The notes below the pieces were generated by a model. It was not told where the DNA came from. It ran no database searches and saw only the letters and a list, made by a program, of their open reading frames with translations. A stretch of 57,645 nucleotides of DNA from Chloroflexota bacterium (GTDB lineage Bacteria; Chloroflexota; Dehalococcoidia; DSTF01; RBG-16-68-14), in assembly GCA_029262675.1 (NCBI GenBank), contig JAJCYW010000014.1, positions 1 to 57,645 of the forward strand. Reading direction: 5' to 3'. Position numbers and translations under genes: made by a program. Positions 46,946 through 55,908 of this stretch are shown piece by piece; the stretch's first letter is position 1; the number at the start of each line of letters is the position of its first letter.

Positions 46946-47659
46946 ATGAAACGTGGCAAGAAGTACGTAGAGAAGGCTGCGCTAGTCGAGAAGGACCGCG
47001 CTTACTCGCCCGAAGAGGCGGTGAAGAAAGCAAAAGAAACGTCCTACACCAACTTTGATGAGACCGTCGAACTCCACGTCCGCACCGGCCTCGATCCGCG
47101 CCATGCAGAGCAGCAACTGCGGGGCACAGCGCTCCTCCCGCACGGGTTGGGCAAGCCGGTGCGTGTGCTCGTCTTCGCCGAAGGTGATGCCGCCCGCAAG
47201 GCAGAAGAGGCGGGCGCCGGCGAGGTAGGCGGGGAAGACCTGGTGAAGAAGGTTGAGGGCGGCTACGTCGATTTCGATGTCGCTCTTGCCGAACGCGGGA
47301 TGATGGGCCAGGTCGGTAAGCTCGGCCGTGTACTCGGCCCGCGCGGCCTGATGCCGAACCCGCGCACCGGCACTGTCGTCGCCGCGGACGGCATCACCCG
47401 GGCCGTTGAAGAGGCGATGCAGGGTAAGGTGGAGTTCCGGCTGGACAAGACGTCCCTCATGCACGCGCCTATCGGCAAGGTCAGCTTTGACGACGAGAAG
47501 CTCCTCGAGAACCTCTCGACGCTTGTGCATGAGATGGTCAAGGCCAAGCCGGAGGGCACGAAGGGTATCTTCGTCCACAACATGACGCTCTCGACGACGA
47601 TGGGCCCTTCGATCAAGCTAGACCTGGCACCCACCCTGGCGCTGCAAGCGGCCGACTAG
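46946..47659 (+). CDS. rplA: 50S ribosomal protein L1
   Basis: L1 builds the ribosomal L1 stalk and in many bacteria represses its own operon. The 237-residue protein has the start [60 protein letters not shown] and the C-terminal [14 protein letters not shown]. The length is normal. The expected rplJ and rplL do not follow; an unrelated AT-richer gene begins 22 bases later, so the ribosomal cluster is broken here. Confidence 0.98.
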   Translation: MKRGKKYVEKAALVEKDRAYSPEEAVKKAKETSYTNFDETVELHVRTGLDPRHAEQQLRGTALLPHGLGKPVRVLVFAEGDAARKAEEAGAGEVGGEDLVKKVEGGYVDFDVALAERGMMGQVGKLGRVLGPRGLMPNPRTGTVVAADGITRAVEEAMQGKVEFRLDKTSLMHAPIGKVSFDDEKLLENLSTLVHEMVKAKPEGTKGIFVHNMTLSTTMGPSIKLDLAPTLALQAAD

Positions 47660-47681
47660 CCGGCGGAGAGGTTATTTCTCC

Positions 47682-48584
47682 ATGGCGGAAGGCGACTCTG
47701 ACTCAGACCCTCTAGCCCGATACACCACGATCGCGGTACTTGGCTTGGCGTTGCTATGCGTTCTGGTGTTCAGTCTTCTCATGGTGCACCTGGATGCACG
47801 GGATTGGCAGGAACTAGACAACACTGCGTTGATCCTCCTGGCGTTCTTATTTGCGATCTTGGCATTGCCGTTTGTCTCGCGCTTCAGCATCGCTGGCCTG
47901 TTCGAATTCAGGCGCGACATTGAACGCCTTTCGGGAGAAGTACAAGGGATCAAGAACGAAGTCCAGGCGCTTAGTTCATCGACGTCCCTAGCAGCCCAGG
48001 CATCGTCCAATCGGGCGAATCAGCAACTGTCAGTAGTGTTCCCCGGCGTCGCGGAGACGTTGTCTAAGGAGCTGCGAAACTCTGTCGGACAGCTAAATGA
48101 TGACGCTGCATTGAGATCAGTTCGTCACGAGATTCTGAAATTTGCACGTCTCAATGGGTGGTACTACTTTGAGTCCTTAGTCATTTCTGACTACCACATT
48201 CGCAAAGCAGAATCTGAAGGACTCGCTGCGGTGCCCACAGATCCGTGGGTAGGTAACAAACAGGCCACGCTAGAACTAGCAATAGAAGCCGTTGCTGCGA
48301 ATCCTGCTGTGAAGCAGCCAATCAAGGACCTCATCCAGCGATGTGTGAGGTTCAACCAACAGACGCGAGATGGAACAGAAGCGACTTCTGATGAGTTCGA
48401 ATCAGCCGTCGATGATGTAACAAGCGCTACAGGTTTCCTAATGGGAGATATCATGGCGCGCGGTAGCGTCGGGGCTGGCGCCTATCACTTCATCCAATCC
48501 GATGAAGGACTCCGCCAGGCTTTCCTCCCTGAGTGGATTGGGCTGGCAAGGAAGTTGGCTGTGAATCCAGACAACGCTACTTGA
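47682..48584 (+). CDS. Membrane protein of unknown function, probably acquired
   Basis: The 300-residue product has two close membrane helices (TIAVLGLALLCVLVFSLLMVH and ALILLAFLFAILALPFV). A coiled-coil-like stretch (FRRDIERLSGEVQGIKNEVQ) and a helical soluble domain follow. No family is recognised. The DNA is visibly AT-richer than rplA before and the MaoC gene after it. GGAGAGG lies just before the ATG but sits in a weak GGAGA/TCTCC hairpin. It stands where rplJ-rplL would be, so it is likely an insertion or marks a rearrangement. Topology suggests a cytoplasmic C-terminal domain. Confidence 0.7.
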   Translation: MAEGDSDSDPLARYTTIAVLGLALLCVLVFSLLMVHLDARDWQELDNTALILLAFLFAILALPFVSRFSIAGLFEFRRDIERLSGEVQGIKNEVQALSSSTSLAAQASSNRANQQLSVVFPGVAETLSKELRNSVGQLNDDAALRSVRHEILKFARLNGWYYFESLVISDYHIRKAESEGLAAVPTDPWVGNKQATLELAIEAVAANPAVKQPIKDLIQRCVRFNQQTRDGTEATSDEFESAVDDVTSATGFLMGDIMARGSVGAGAYHFIQSDEGLRQAFLPEWIGLARKLAVNPDNAT

Positions 48585-48618
48585 CTCGAGTTCGCTTCCC
48601 GTTCCTCTTTGTGGATGC

Positions 48619-48624
48619 TACAAT
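48619..48624 (+). promoter_or_regulatory. -10-like box before the MaoC hydratase gene
   Basis: TACAAT at 48619-48624 lies 37 bases before the start at 48661, which has AGGAGG 7-8 bases upstream. No convincing -35 stands 16-18 bases earlier; the TTGACT at 48581 is too far away. Confidence 0.3.
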
Positions 48625-48660
48625 TCGCGGGCGTCCAGATTCGAACAGGAGGAGTTCCCC

Positions 48661-49497
48661 ATGGCCATCGACCTCTCAGCCGTCGGCAAGCGGTTGCCGG
48701 CTACGACCTACGAGTACAACGACCGCGACGTGATGCTCTACGCACTCGGCGTCGGCGCGACGACCGACGACCTAACCTTCGTCTACGAAAAGAACCTACA
48801 GGTGCTGCCCACGTTCGGCGTGATCCCGGCCTTCCCCGCGCTGACCGGCATCGGTAGCGTGCTGGAGTTCAACCCGATGATGCTGCTCCACGGCGAGCAG
48901 CGCATCGAAGTGCGCGGGCCGATCCCGACGAGCGGCACGCTCACGACGCAGGGCACCATCACGGGTATCTACGACAAGGGCTCCGGTGCGCTGGTTTCAA
49001 TCGAAGCGGATACGAAGACGGAGAGCGGCGAGGTGCTGTTCACGAACACGTTCGGCGTCTTCCTGCGCGGCGAAGGCGGCTTCGGCGGCGATCGCGGCCC
49101 CAGCGCGTCCAAGAAGAACATCCCGCCGGAGCGCGCGCCGGACCATACGATAGAAGACAAGACCTCGCCGAACCAGGCCGCCATCTACCGCCTCTCCGGT
49201 GACCGCAACCCGCTCCACATCGACCCGGAGTTCGCGAAGATGGCCGGGTTCGACAGGCCCATCATCCACGGCCTCTGCACCTACGGGTACGTCGGCCGGG
49301 CGGTGCTGAGCGCGGCCTGCGGCGGCGACCCGGCGAAGCTGAAGGACTTTGAAGTGCGCTTCTCCGGCGTCGCGTTCCCCGGCGAGACGATAGTCACGCA
49401 GATCTGGCAGGACGGACCGGACAAGGTGACCGTCCAGGCGACGACGGCGGAGCGCGGGGAGCCCGTCATCTCGAACGCCGCCGCGACGATCGGGTAG
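48661..49497 (+). CDS. MaoC-family (double hot-dog) enoyl-CoA hydratase
   Basis: The 278-residue protein has two hot-dog domains like peroxisomal hydratase 2, which hydrates trans-2-enoyl-CoA to the (R)-3-hydroxyacyl form. The C-terminal domain holds the catalytic pattern YRLSGDRNPLHIDPEFAKMAGFDRPIIHGLCTYG with Asp and His (residues about 178-205). The N-terminal domain (VMLYALGVGATTDDLTFVYEKN, LPTFGVIPAF) lacks that motif and shapes the substrate tunnel. AGGAGG precedes the ATG. The three following genes may share its transcript and a lipid or steroid breakdown theme with the crotonase at 55032. Confidence 0.92.
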   Translation: MAIDLSAVGKRLPATTYEYNDRDVMLYALGVGATTDDLTFVYEKNLQVLPTFGVIPAFPALTGIGSVLEFNPMMLLHGEQRIEVRGPIPTSGTLTTQGTITGIYDKGSGALVSIEADTKTESGEVLFTNTFGVFLRGEGGFGGDRGPSASKKNIPPERAPDHTIEDKTSPNQAAIYRLSGDRNPLHIDPEFAKMAGFDRPIIHGLCTYGYVGRAVLSAACGGDPAKLKDFEVRFSGVAFPGETIVTQIWQDGPDKVTVQATTAERGEPVISNAAATIG

Positions 49498-49534
49498 CGC
49501 CCCGTCTTTGGCTTGGTGAGAGGATACGGTGGTC

Positions 49535-49909
49535 ATGAGTGAAGCCGAGAACATCGACATCATCAACCGCTTCTGCGCGGACTGGGCCGGCGCGGACATC
49601 CCCAAGATCCTGGACTACTTCACGGACGACGCCGTGTACCACAACATGCCGATCCAGCCGGTGCAGGGCAAGGACGCCATCAGAGGCATGATCGAGCAGT
49701 TCATGGCGCCCTTCGAAAAGGCCGACTGGCAGGTGAAGCACATCGCCGCCGCCGGCGACGTCGTGCTCACTGAACGCGTCGACCGCTTCATGGGCCCGGA
49801 CAAGAACATGTCGCTGCAGGTGATGGGCGTCTTCGACTTGACGAACGGCAAGATCTCGGCCTGGCGCGACTATTTCGACCTCGCGGAGTGGATGCGCCAG
49901 GCGTCCTAG
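49535..49909 (+). CDS. NTF2-fold protein, limonene-1,2-epoxide hydrolase family
   Basis: The product of about 124 residues is a cone-shaped NTF2-fold protein. DIINRFCADWAGADIPKILDYFTDDAVYHNMPIQPVQGKDAIRG and VVLTERVDRF, and the end GKISAWRDYFDLAEWMRQ, match the limonene-epoxide hydrolase group. The Asp-Arg-Asp triad expected there appears as residues in TERVDRF and WRDYFD. An epoxide substrate is possible, but many relatives act otherwise. Both a GTG at 49529 and the ATG at 49535 are usable; the ATG has better spacing from GAGAGGA. The LLM oxidoreductase gene follows after 31 bases. Confidence 0.85.
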   Translation: MSEAENIDIINRFCADWAGADIPKILDYFTDDAVYHNMPIQPVQGKDAIRGMIEQFMAPFEKADWQVKHIAAAGDVVLTERVDRFMGPDKNMSLQVMGVFDLTNGKISAWRDYFDLAEWMRQAS

Positions 49910-49940
49910 CGCCGCTTCGAGATCTGCGGAAGGAAGCGCC

Positions 49941-50885
49941 ATGACGCCTAAGGTTCGCATCGGAATCCAGACAGGACAGGACGGTCAAGACTGGCCGGAC
50001 CTGCTCGAATTCTGGCGCTTCCTCGATCGCGAGTCCGCATTCGATAGCGTCTGGACCATTGACCATTTCGTGCCGCCTGGCCCAACCCAAGATTCCAGCG
50101 GGCCGTGCCTCGAAGGTTGGACGGCGCTTGCTGCTGGCGCCCAGGCCACGGAGCGCCTTCGCGTCGGCTGTCTGGTCACCGCCGTCACATTCCGGCAGCC
50201 TGCCGTGCTCGCCAAGATGGCGGCCACGGTCGACCACATCTCGAATGGCCGCCTGGATTTCGCTCTCGGCGCGGCCTGGCATGAAGGCGAACACAACGCC
50301 TACGGGATTCCGTTTCCGGCCGTGAAAGAACGGCAGGACAGGCTGGAGGAGGCTGCCCAACTGATCCGGATGCTGTTCGACGCGACGTCGCCGGTCGACT
50401 TCGACGGCCGGTACTACCAGCTTCACCAGGCGCCGTTTGCGCCGCGCTGCGTGCAGCAGCCGCACCCGCCGATCTTTATCGGCGGCGGCGGAGAGAAGCG
50501 TACGCTGCGGACGGCGGCCCGCTACGGCGACGGCATCAACGTCTCGGGCGATGTCGATACCGTGAAGCACAAGATCGACGTGCTGGAACGGCACTGCGAG
50601 GCCGCGGGCCGCGGCCCCAACGAGATCACGAAATCGGTCTTCGGACCGCTGATGCTGATCGACGATGAAGAGAAGGCGAGACAGTTGCGCACTCGCATGT
50701 TCCCAAATCTATCGCCGGAACGGGCCGTCGAAGTAGTGCCCATAGGCAACGCCGCGCAGGTGTGTGCCGTGATCGAGCGTATGGCGGACGTGGGCGTGAA
50801 TTATATGGTGATGACCAGCCGTCCGCCGTACAAACAGGACCTCTATCGCCGCATCTCGGACGAGATCGTTTCCGCGTTTCGGTAG
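49941..50885 (+). CDS. Luciferase-like (LLM class) F420-dependent oxidoreductase
   Basis: The 314-residue protein has the TIM-barrel fold of LLM flavin or F420 enzymes. It shows the barrel strand SVWTIDHFVPPG, LEGWTALAAGAQATERLRVGCLVTAVTFRQPAVLAKMAATVDHISNGRLDFALGAAWHEGEH, and HPPIFIGGGGEKRTLRTAARYGDGIN. The wording of the GxGW-like region fits the F420-dependent subgroup common in Actinobacteria and Chloroflexota. AGGAAG precedes the ATG. The substrate is unknown. It lies with the MaoC and epoxide-hydrolase-like genes, consistent with breakdown of a hydrophobic compound. Confidence 0.9.
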   Translation: MTPKVRIGIQTGQDGQDWPDLLEFWRFLDRESAFDSVWTIDHFVPPGPTQDSSGPCLEGWTALAAGAQATERLRVGCLVTAVTFRQPAVLAKMAATVDHISNGRLDFALGAAWHEGEHNAYGIPFPAVKERQDRLEEAAQLIRMLFDATSPVDFDGRYYQLHQAPFAPRCVQQPHPPIFIGGGGEKRTLRTAARYGDGINVSGDVDTVKHKIDVLERHCEAAGRGPNEITKSVFGPLMLIDDEEKARQLRTRMFPNLSPERAVEVVPIGNAAQVCAVIERMADVGVNYMVMTSRPPYKQDLYRRISDEIVSAFR

Positions 50886-50887
50886 CA

Positions 50888-51010
50888 GTGGACGTCGTAG
50901 TGCGCTTCTTCCGCGACCTCCTCAACCTGCATCTGGGCCAACGCGGCCGTCACCGCTGGCAGAAGTGGCGCGAGCGCGTCTGGTGCAGCTACTGCGGCAA
51001 AGAAATCTAG
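50888..51010 (+). CDS. Possible 40-residue basic peptide with a CxxC pair
   Basis: A GTG at 50888 opens MDVVVRFFRDLLNLHLGQRG, then RHRWQKWRERVWCSYCGKEI and a stop. The end CSYCGKE looks like half a zinc ribbon and the peptide is strongly basic. It begins two bases after the LLM gene stop but has no clear ribosome site, so it depends on coupled translation. No family is known; it may be a chance frame. Confidence 0.4.
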   Translation: MDVVVRFFRDLLNLHLGQRGRHRWQKWRERVWCSYCGKEI

Positions 51011-51043
51011 GCCAATTGGCCCCCGAGCCGCAGTCCAACGCCG

Positions 51044-51052
51044 TGATATAAT
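51044..51052 (+). promoter_or_regulatory. Extended -10 promoter of ppdK
   Basis: TGATATAAT at 51044-51052 combines a TGn extension with a perfect TATAAT. No -35 match lies 17 bases upstream, which extended -10 promoters can do without. The start would be near 51059, giving a leader of about 70 bases; GAGGAG precedes the ppdK ATG. Confidence 0.6.
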
Positions 51053-51127
51053 AGCCCCTGCCTGCGGACGCCGGAACCGCTTCGATTCGCCGGCCGCGCC
51101 TGCGAGATCAGTACTGAGGAGTCGCTG

Positions 51128-54100
51128 ATGACGGAGCCCAAGTACGTCTACCTGTTCCCGGAAGGGGACAGAGACCAGAAGGATCTGCTGGGTGGCAAAG
51201 GCGCCAACTTGGCGGAGATGACCAACCTCGGACTGCCCGTTCCTCCCGGCTTCACGATCACCACCCAGGCCTGCAACGACTACCTACAGGGCGGCAACAC
51301 GATGCCCACCGGACTGCTGGATCAGGTCAAGGATGCGCTGCGAACGGTGGAAGAGCAGACGGGTAAGGGCCTGGGGGACGCGGAGCGGCCGCTCCTCGTC
51401 TCGGTGCGCTCCGGGGCCAAGTTCTCCATGCCGGGGATGATGGACACGATCCTCGACCTGGGGTTGAACGACTCCACGCTCCAGGGCCTGATCGCGGCAA
51501 CGGGAGACGCCCGCTTCGGCTACGATTCCCTCCGGCGCTTCATCATGATGTACGGCGACATCGTCCTCGCTATCGACCGCCGCAAGTTCGATGCCATCTT
51601 CAATGACGCGAAGGCGAAAACCGGCGTCGTCGACGACGCGGAGATTTCGGCGGAGGCGCTGCAGGCCGTCGCGGAAGAGTTCCGCGCGCTGGTGAAGCAG
51701 GAGCAGGGCGAGGAGTTCCCGGACGGCCCGATGCAGCAGCTAGAGCTGGCCATCCGCGCCGTGTTCGATTCCTGGAACAACGAGCGCGCCATCCACTACA
51801 GGAAGATCGAGAACATCGCGGACGACCTGGGAACCGCCGTCAACGTCCAGGCGATGGTCTTCGGCAACATGGGCGACGACTCTGGGTCAGGCGTAGCGTT
51901 CACACGCGACCCCGTATCCGGTGAGAAGGAGATCTGGGGCGAGTATCTGATGAACGCCCAGGGCGAGGACGTCGTCGCCGGCATCCGCACGCCGACGCCG
52001 ATCGCGGCGCTGAAGGAAGAGAACCGCGCGCTGTACGATGAGTTCGCGGCCGTCGCGGAAAAGCTCGACCAGCACTATCGAGACGCGATGGATATCGAGT
52101 TCACCGTGGAGCAGGGCAAGCTCTACATGCTCCAGTGCCGCGTCGGAAAGCGCACGACGCGGGCGGCGGTCACGATTGCCGTCGACATGCTGCACGAAGG
52201 CTTGATCAACAAGGAAGAGGCCATCAAACGCGTCGCGCCGAACCGGCTCGACGAGCTACTGCACCCGCAACTCGACCCGCGTGTGCAGACTGTGCCGCTG
52301 AATGACATCGGCAGCCAGGTACAGCAGGCCGCGCACGGCCGCGCGGAGATGATCTTCACCATTCCGCAGCAAGGCGTCGAGCGTCTGCGCGAGGTCGACG
52401 CTCTCCCGAGAGCCGCGCTTCTCAGCTTCGCGGGAGATCGCGCGCTCGGCACGCTCCGCGTCTCGGACTGGCAGGAAATGGGCGAAGAGCAGCAGCAGGC
52501 GCTGCTGCACGAGGCCCGCTTCCTGGAACTGGCCCGCGGTCTCGCCGCGTCGCCGGGCGCGGCGGCCGGCGCCGCAGTTTTCGATCCGGATACGGCGGCA
52601 AAGCAGGGGAATGAGGGCCGCGACGTGATCCTCGTCCGCCAGGAGACGTCCCCGGACGACATCCACGGCATGCAGGCCGCCCGCGGTGTGCTGACGCAGC
52701 GCGGCGGCATGTCTAGCCACGCGGCCCTCGTCGCGCGCGGGTTCGGCATCCCCTGCGTCAGTGGGTGCGAGGGGATCTCCGTCGACGAGAGCGGCCGCTC
52801 GATGCGTGTCGGTGAGATCGATGTCACTGAAGACCAGCTGATCACGATCGATGGCTCCAGCGGCAGGGTGCTGCTGGGGCTGATTCCATCCGTAGAGGCG
52901 GAGCTCTTCCCGAAGCTGACCGAGTTCCTCTCCTGGGCGGACGACATCCGCCGCCTCGGCGTGCGGACGAACGCCGATAACCCGCAGGACGCGGCGAAGG
53001 CCGTGGAGTTCGGCGCGGAAGGCATCGGCCTCTGTCGCACGGAGCACATGTTTTTCGAGGCGTCGCGGTTGCCGGTGGTGCAGGAGATGATCCTCGCGGC
53101 GGCCCAGGCCAAGGCGCTGGAGGCCGACGTGCTGGCGCTGGAACAGGAGCGCGCTGTCGCGGAAGACGACCAGCAGGCGGCGTTGGACGAACGTCTCTCC
53201 GAGTTGCGCGGCCGCCTGGAGGGGCCGATGGGCAGGTACCGCGGGTCGCTGGACAGGCTGGAGCCGATGCAGCAAAGTGACTTCGAAGCGATCTTCCGCG
53301 TGCTGGGCGAACGCCCCGTGACGATCCGCCTAATCGACCCGCCGATGCACGAGTTCCTGCCGGACCACGACGAGTTGCTGGAATCGGTCGCGCGGCTGCG
53401 CGTCTCGGCGGCGCATTCGCCGGAGTTGCGCGAGAAGGAGGAGCTGCTGCGCCAGGTTGAATCTCTGCGCGAGGCGAACCCCATGCTGGGACTGCGCGGC
53501 TGCCGCCTGGGCATTCTCTACCCGGAGGTCAACGAGATGCAGGTGCGCGCCATCTTCCGCGCCGCCGCGAACGTCTCCAAGGAAGGCGTCAAGGTCCATC
53601 CGGAAGTCATGATCCCCCTCGTCGGCTTCGACAGCGAGCTGAAGCGCCTGCGCACGCTGCTGGAGCCCGTCGCCAAGGAGACGATGCGGCAAGAGGGCGT
53701 GGAGGTATCGTACCTCTTCGGCACCATGGTAGAGCTGCCGCGCGCCGCGCTCACGGCAGGCGAGATCGCGGGCGATGCCGACTTCTTCTCGTTCGGCACG
53801 AACGACCTGACGCAGACCACCCTGGGCCTCAGCCGCGACGACGCCGAGGCCAGCTTCCTCAGCCACTACCTGAGCGAAGGCATCCTGGCCGACAACCCGT
53901 TCGAGACGATCGACCAAGCGGGGGTGGGTGCGCTCGTTAGGAGTGCGGTCAAGGCCGGCCGCGAGACGCGGCCGAACCTCAAGATCGGCATCTGCGGCGA
54001 GCACGGCGGGGATCCGCGCTCGGTTGAGTTCTTCCACAACGCCGGCCTGGACTATGTGAGCTGCTCGCCGTTCCGCGTGCCGATCGCCCGCCTCGCCGCC

Positions 54101-54133
54101 GCGCACGCCACGCTGGACGACGGTGCCGGCTAG
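51128..54133 (+). CDS. ppdK: Pyruvate, phosphate dikinase
   Basis: PpdK interconverts pyruvate, ATP and phosphate with PEP, AMP and pyrophosphate. The protein of 1001 residues shows the ATP-binding start YLFPEGDRDQKDLLGGKGANLAEM, the swinging His531 in TQRGGMSSHAALVARG, and the PEP/pyruvate barrel with LCRTEHMFFE, TIRLIDPPMHEFLPDHDELL, MLGLRGCRLG and SFGTNDLTQTTLGLSRDDAE. It is roughly 100 residues longer than usual. Part of the excess is an Ala/Glu/Gln/Leu-rich helical insertion (ALEADVLALEQERAVAEDDQ region, about residues 660-700) between MFFE and TIRLIDPP. A charged insertion there could form a coiled coil. It has its own promoter. Confidence 0.95.
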   Translation: MTEPKYVYLFPEGDRDQKDLLGGKGANLAEMTNLGLPVPPGFTITTQACNDYLQGGNTMPTGLLDQVKDALRTVEEQTGKGLGDAERPLLVSVRSGAKFSMPGMMDTILDLGLNDSTLQGLIAATGDARFGYDSLRRFIMMYGDIVLAIDRRKFDAIFNDAKAKTGVVDDAEISAEALQAVAEEFRALVKQEQGEEFPDGPMQQLELAIRAVFDSWNNERAIHYRKIENIADDLGTAVNVQAMVFGNMGDDSGSGVAFTRDPVSGEKEIWGEYLMNAQGEDVVAGIRTPTPIAALKEENRALYDEFAAVAEKLDQHYRDAMDIEFTVEQGKLYMLQCRVGKRTTRAAVTIAVDMLHEGLINKEEAIKRVAPNRLDELLHPQLDPRVQTVPLNDIGSQVQQAAHGRAEMIFTIPQQGVERLREVDALPRAALLSFAGDRALGTLRVSDWQEMGEEQQQALLHEARFLELARGLAASPGAAAGAAVFDPDTAAKQGNEGRDVILVRQETSPDDIHGMQAARGVLTQRGGMSSHAALVARGFGIPCVSGCEGISVDESGRSMRVGEIDVTEDQLITIDGSSGRVLLGLIPSVEAELFPKLTEFLSWADDIRRLGVRTNADNPQDAAKAVEFGAEGIGLCRTEHMFFEASRLPVVQEMILAAAQAKALEADVLALEQERAVAEDDQQAALDERLSELRGRLEGPMGRYRGSLDRLEPMQQSDFEAIFRVLGERPVTIRLIDPPMHEFLPDHDELLESVARLRVSAAHSPELREKEELLRQVESLREANPMLGLRGCRLGILYPEVNEMQVRAIFRAAANVSKEGVKVHPEVMIPLVGFDSELKRLRTLLEPVAKETMRQEGVEVSYLFGTMVELPRAALTAGEIAGDADFFSFGTNDLTQTTLGLSRDDAEASFLSHYLSEGILADNPFETIDQAGVGALVRSAVKAGRETRPNLKIGICGEHGGDPRSVEFFHNAGLDYVSCSPFRVPIARLAAAHATLDDGAG

Positions 54134-54169
54134 GGCGGCGCGGTTGCGTGCTGCGCGACCGCTCTACAT

Positions 54170-54991
54170 ATGACCGAAGCTAAGCTCGAAAAGATCGCCG
54201 AAGGGCGGGAGGCGGAGATCTTCGCCTGGGAGGGCGGCAGCGTCCTGCGGCTGATGCGCAGCCCGGACGCCAGAGGGGCCGTCGATCACCAGGCCCGCGC
54301 GATGAAGGCAGCGGCCGCCGCGGGAGTCGATGTGCCGGAGGTGCGCGGCGTCCAGGACCACGCTGGACGTCCCGGCCTGGTGATGGAGCGCATCGATGGG
54401 CCGGACATGCTAACGCTGGTTGGCAAGAAGCCGTGGTTGCTCTTCCCCGGCGGGCGCATCTTCGGCAGACTGCACGCTCAGATGCACGAAACGGTCGCGC
54501 CCACGGAACTGCCCGAATTGCGGGAAGCCATGCGGGCCCGTATCGTCCGCTCTAAGCGGGTACCGGACCACCTCAAGACCTTTGCGCTGGCCGAGTTGGA
54601 AACGCTGCCGGACGGCGACAAGCAGCTGCACGGCGACTTCCATCCCGCGAACATCATCTGGACGGACGCGCGGCAGGCCGTCATCGACTGGACGGGCGTA
54701 TCGCGCGGCGACCCCGCCGCCGACTACGCGCGTACGATGCTGATGATGCGTATGGCCGATCCGCCGCCGGGCTCGCCGCTGCCGCTGCGCTTGCTGACTC
54801 TGATCGGTCGCAGCCAAATGACACGCTCGTACAAGCGGGCGTATCGCGCCGCACGGCCGGTAGACGACGCGCTGGTCGCGCGCTGGGACGTGCCCGTGAT
54901 GGCTAACCGGCTGGAGGATGGCATCGAAGAGGAGCAGGCCAAGATTGTGCGGCTGCTCGAAGAGCGCCTGGCGGCCTCACGAACCCCGTAG
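54170..54991 (+). CDS. Aminoglycoside/choline kinase-family phosphotransferase
   Basis: The 273-residue protein has the APH/ChoK kinase fold. The catalytic loop is LHGDFHPANIIW with the metal-binding VIDWTGVSRGDPAADYAR, and an N-terminal nucleotide region EIFAWEGGSVLRLMRSPD. RPGLVMERIDGPDM is the hinge. Members phosphorylate small hydroxyl compounds such as choline, sugars or drugs; the substrate cannot be read here, and a resistance role is not implied. It begins 36 bases after ppdK without a clear ribosome site, and the crotonase gene follows after 40 bases. Confidence 0.88.
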   Translation: MTEAKLEKIAEGREAEIFAWEGGSVLRLMRSPDARGAVDHQARAMKAAAAAGVDVPEVRGVQDHAGRPGLVMERIDGPDMLTLVGKKPWLLFPGGRIFGRLHAQMHETVAPTELPELREAMRARIVRSKRVPDHLKTFALAELETLPDGDKQLHGDFHPANIIWTDARQAVIDWTGVSRGDPAADYARTMLMMRMADPPPGSPLPLRLLTLIGRSQMTRSYKRAYRAARPVDDALVARWDVPVMANRLEDGIEEEQAKIVRLLEERLAASRTP

Positions 54992-55031
54992 CCGAGGGTT
55001 TCAACCCTCAGGGTGCCGAGAAGGAGACAAC

Positions 55032-55844
55032 ATGACGGAAGACGTGCTGATCTACGAGAAGCGCGGGCAGATAGCCTACATCACGATGAACCGGCCGGAA
55101 GCGCGCAACGCCATCAACCCGGAGATGATGGTGCGCCTGGCCGAGGCCTGGCTGGACTACGCCGCGGACGACGACCTGCGCGTCGCGGTGCTCACCGGTG
55201 CCGGCGATAAGGCCTTCTGCGCTGGTGCCGACCTGAAGCGCCTGATTCCGCTGATGACCGGGGCCCGTCAGCCCGAAGATGAGTGGGATAACAAACTCAG
55301 GAGCGACCCGTCGCTAGGGCAGACGGCGCTGCTGCGCGGCTACGATCTCTACAAGCCCGTGGTCAGCGCGATCAACGGCCATTGTCTCGCCGCCGGCACC
55401 GAGATCCTCCAGGCGACCGATATTCGTATCGCCTCGGACACCGCGCAGATCGGCATGCAGGAGGTAGCGCGCGGCATCGTCCCCGCGGGAGGCGGATTGG
55501 CGCGGCTGCCGCGCCAGGTGCCCTACGCCAAGGCCATGGAGATCCTGCTCGTCGGACAGAGCATCTCGGCCGACGAGGCGCGGCTCTGCGGCCTGGTGAA
55601 CTACGTCGTGCCGGACGCTGAGCTGATGGACAAGGCCGACGAGTTCGCGCAGAAGATCGCCGCGAACGGGCCGCTGGCTGTGCGTAAGGCGAAGGAAGCG
55701 GTCTTACGCGCCTCCGGCCTGTCGCTTGAGGAGGCCTACGCCGTCGAGAACGAGATCATCCCCGAAGTCATGCGCAGCGAAGACGCCCGCGAGGGACCGT
55801 TGGCGTTCATGCAGAAGCGCCCGCCGCAGTTCAAGGGGCGGTAA
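55032..55844 (+). CDS. Enoyl-CoA hydratase/isomerase (crotonase family)
   Basis: The product of 270 residues is a crotonase-fold CoA enzyme. It shows ITMNRPEARNAINPEMM, the oxyanion-hole motif AFCAGADLKRL, KPVVSAINGHCLAAGTEIL, and GIVPAGGGLARLPRQVPYAKAMEILL. At the first catalytic position (Glu in GxxPGxGxxxxxxR-type sequence) residues differ slightly (GIVPAGGGLARL), so hydratase versus isomerase cannot be decided. AAGGAGA precedes the ATG at 55032; the longer frame overlaps the kinase gene. Together with the MaoC gene it suggests acyl-CoA breakdown. It converges on glmS. Confidence 0.92.
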   Translation: MTEDVLIYEKRGQIAYITMNRPEARNAINPEMMVRLAEAWLDYAADDDLRVAVLTGAGDKAFCAGADLKRLIPLMTGARQPEDEWDNKLRSDPSLGQTALLRGYDLYKPVVSAINGHCLAAGTEILQATDIRIASDTAQIGMQEVARGIVPAGGGLARLPRQVPYAKAMEILLVGQSISADEARLCGLVNYVVPDAELMDKADEFAQKIAANGPLAVRKAKEAVLRASGLSLEEAYAVENEIIPEVMRSEDAREGPLAFMQKRPPQFKGR

Positions 55845-55863
55845 GGGCGGCGAAAGGCGGGCG

Positions 55864-55891
55864 GTAGGGGCGATTCGCGAATCGCCCCTAC
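55864..55891. repeat. 28-bp perfect palindrome between convergent genes
   Basis: GTAGGGGCGATTCG at 55864-55877 is followed at once by its exact reverse complement, ending at 55891. It lies between the crotonase and glmS stops. Such GGGGCGATTCG palindromes occur dispersed in several bacterial genomes, to my recollection, so this is probably a copy of a REP-type element that also ends both transcripts. Confidence 0.75.
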
Positions 55892-55908
55892 GATCTTCGA
55901 ATCGTCTC

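Noticed and set aside
48581..48624. TTGACT and TACAAT as one promoter for the MaoC gene
   Set aside because: The spacer would be 32 bases, far from the workable 15-20.
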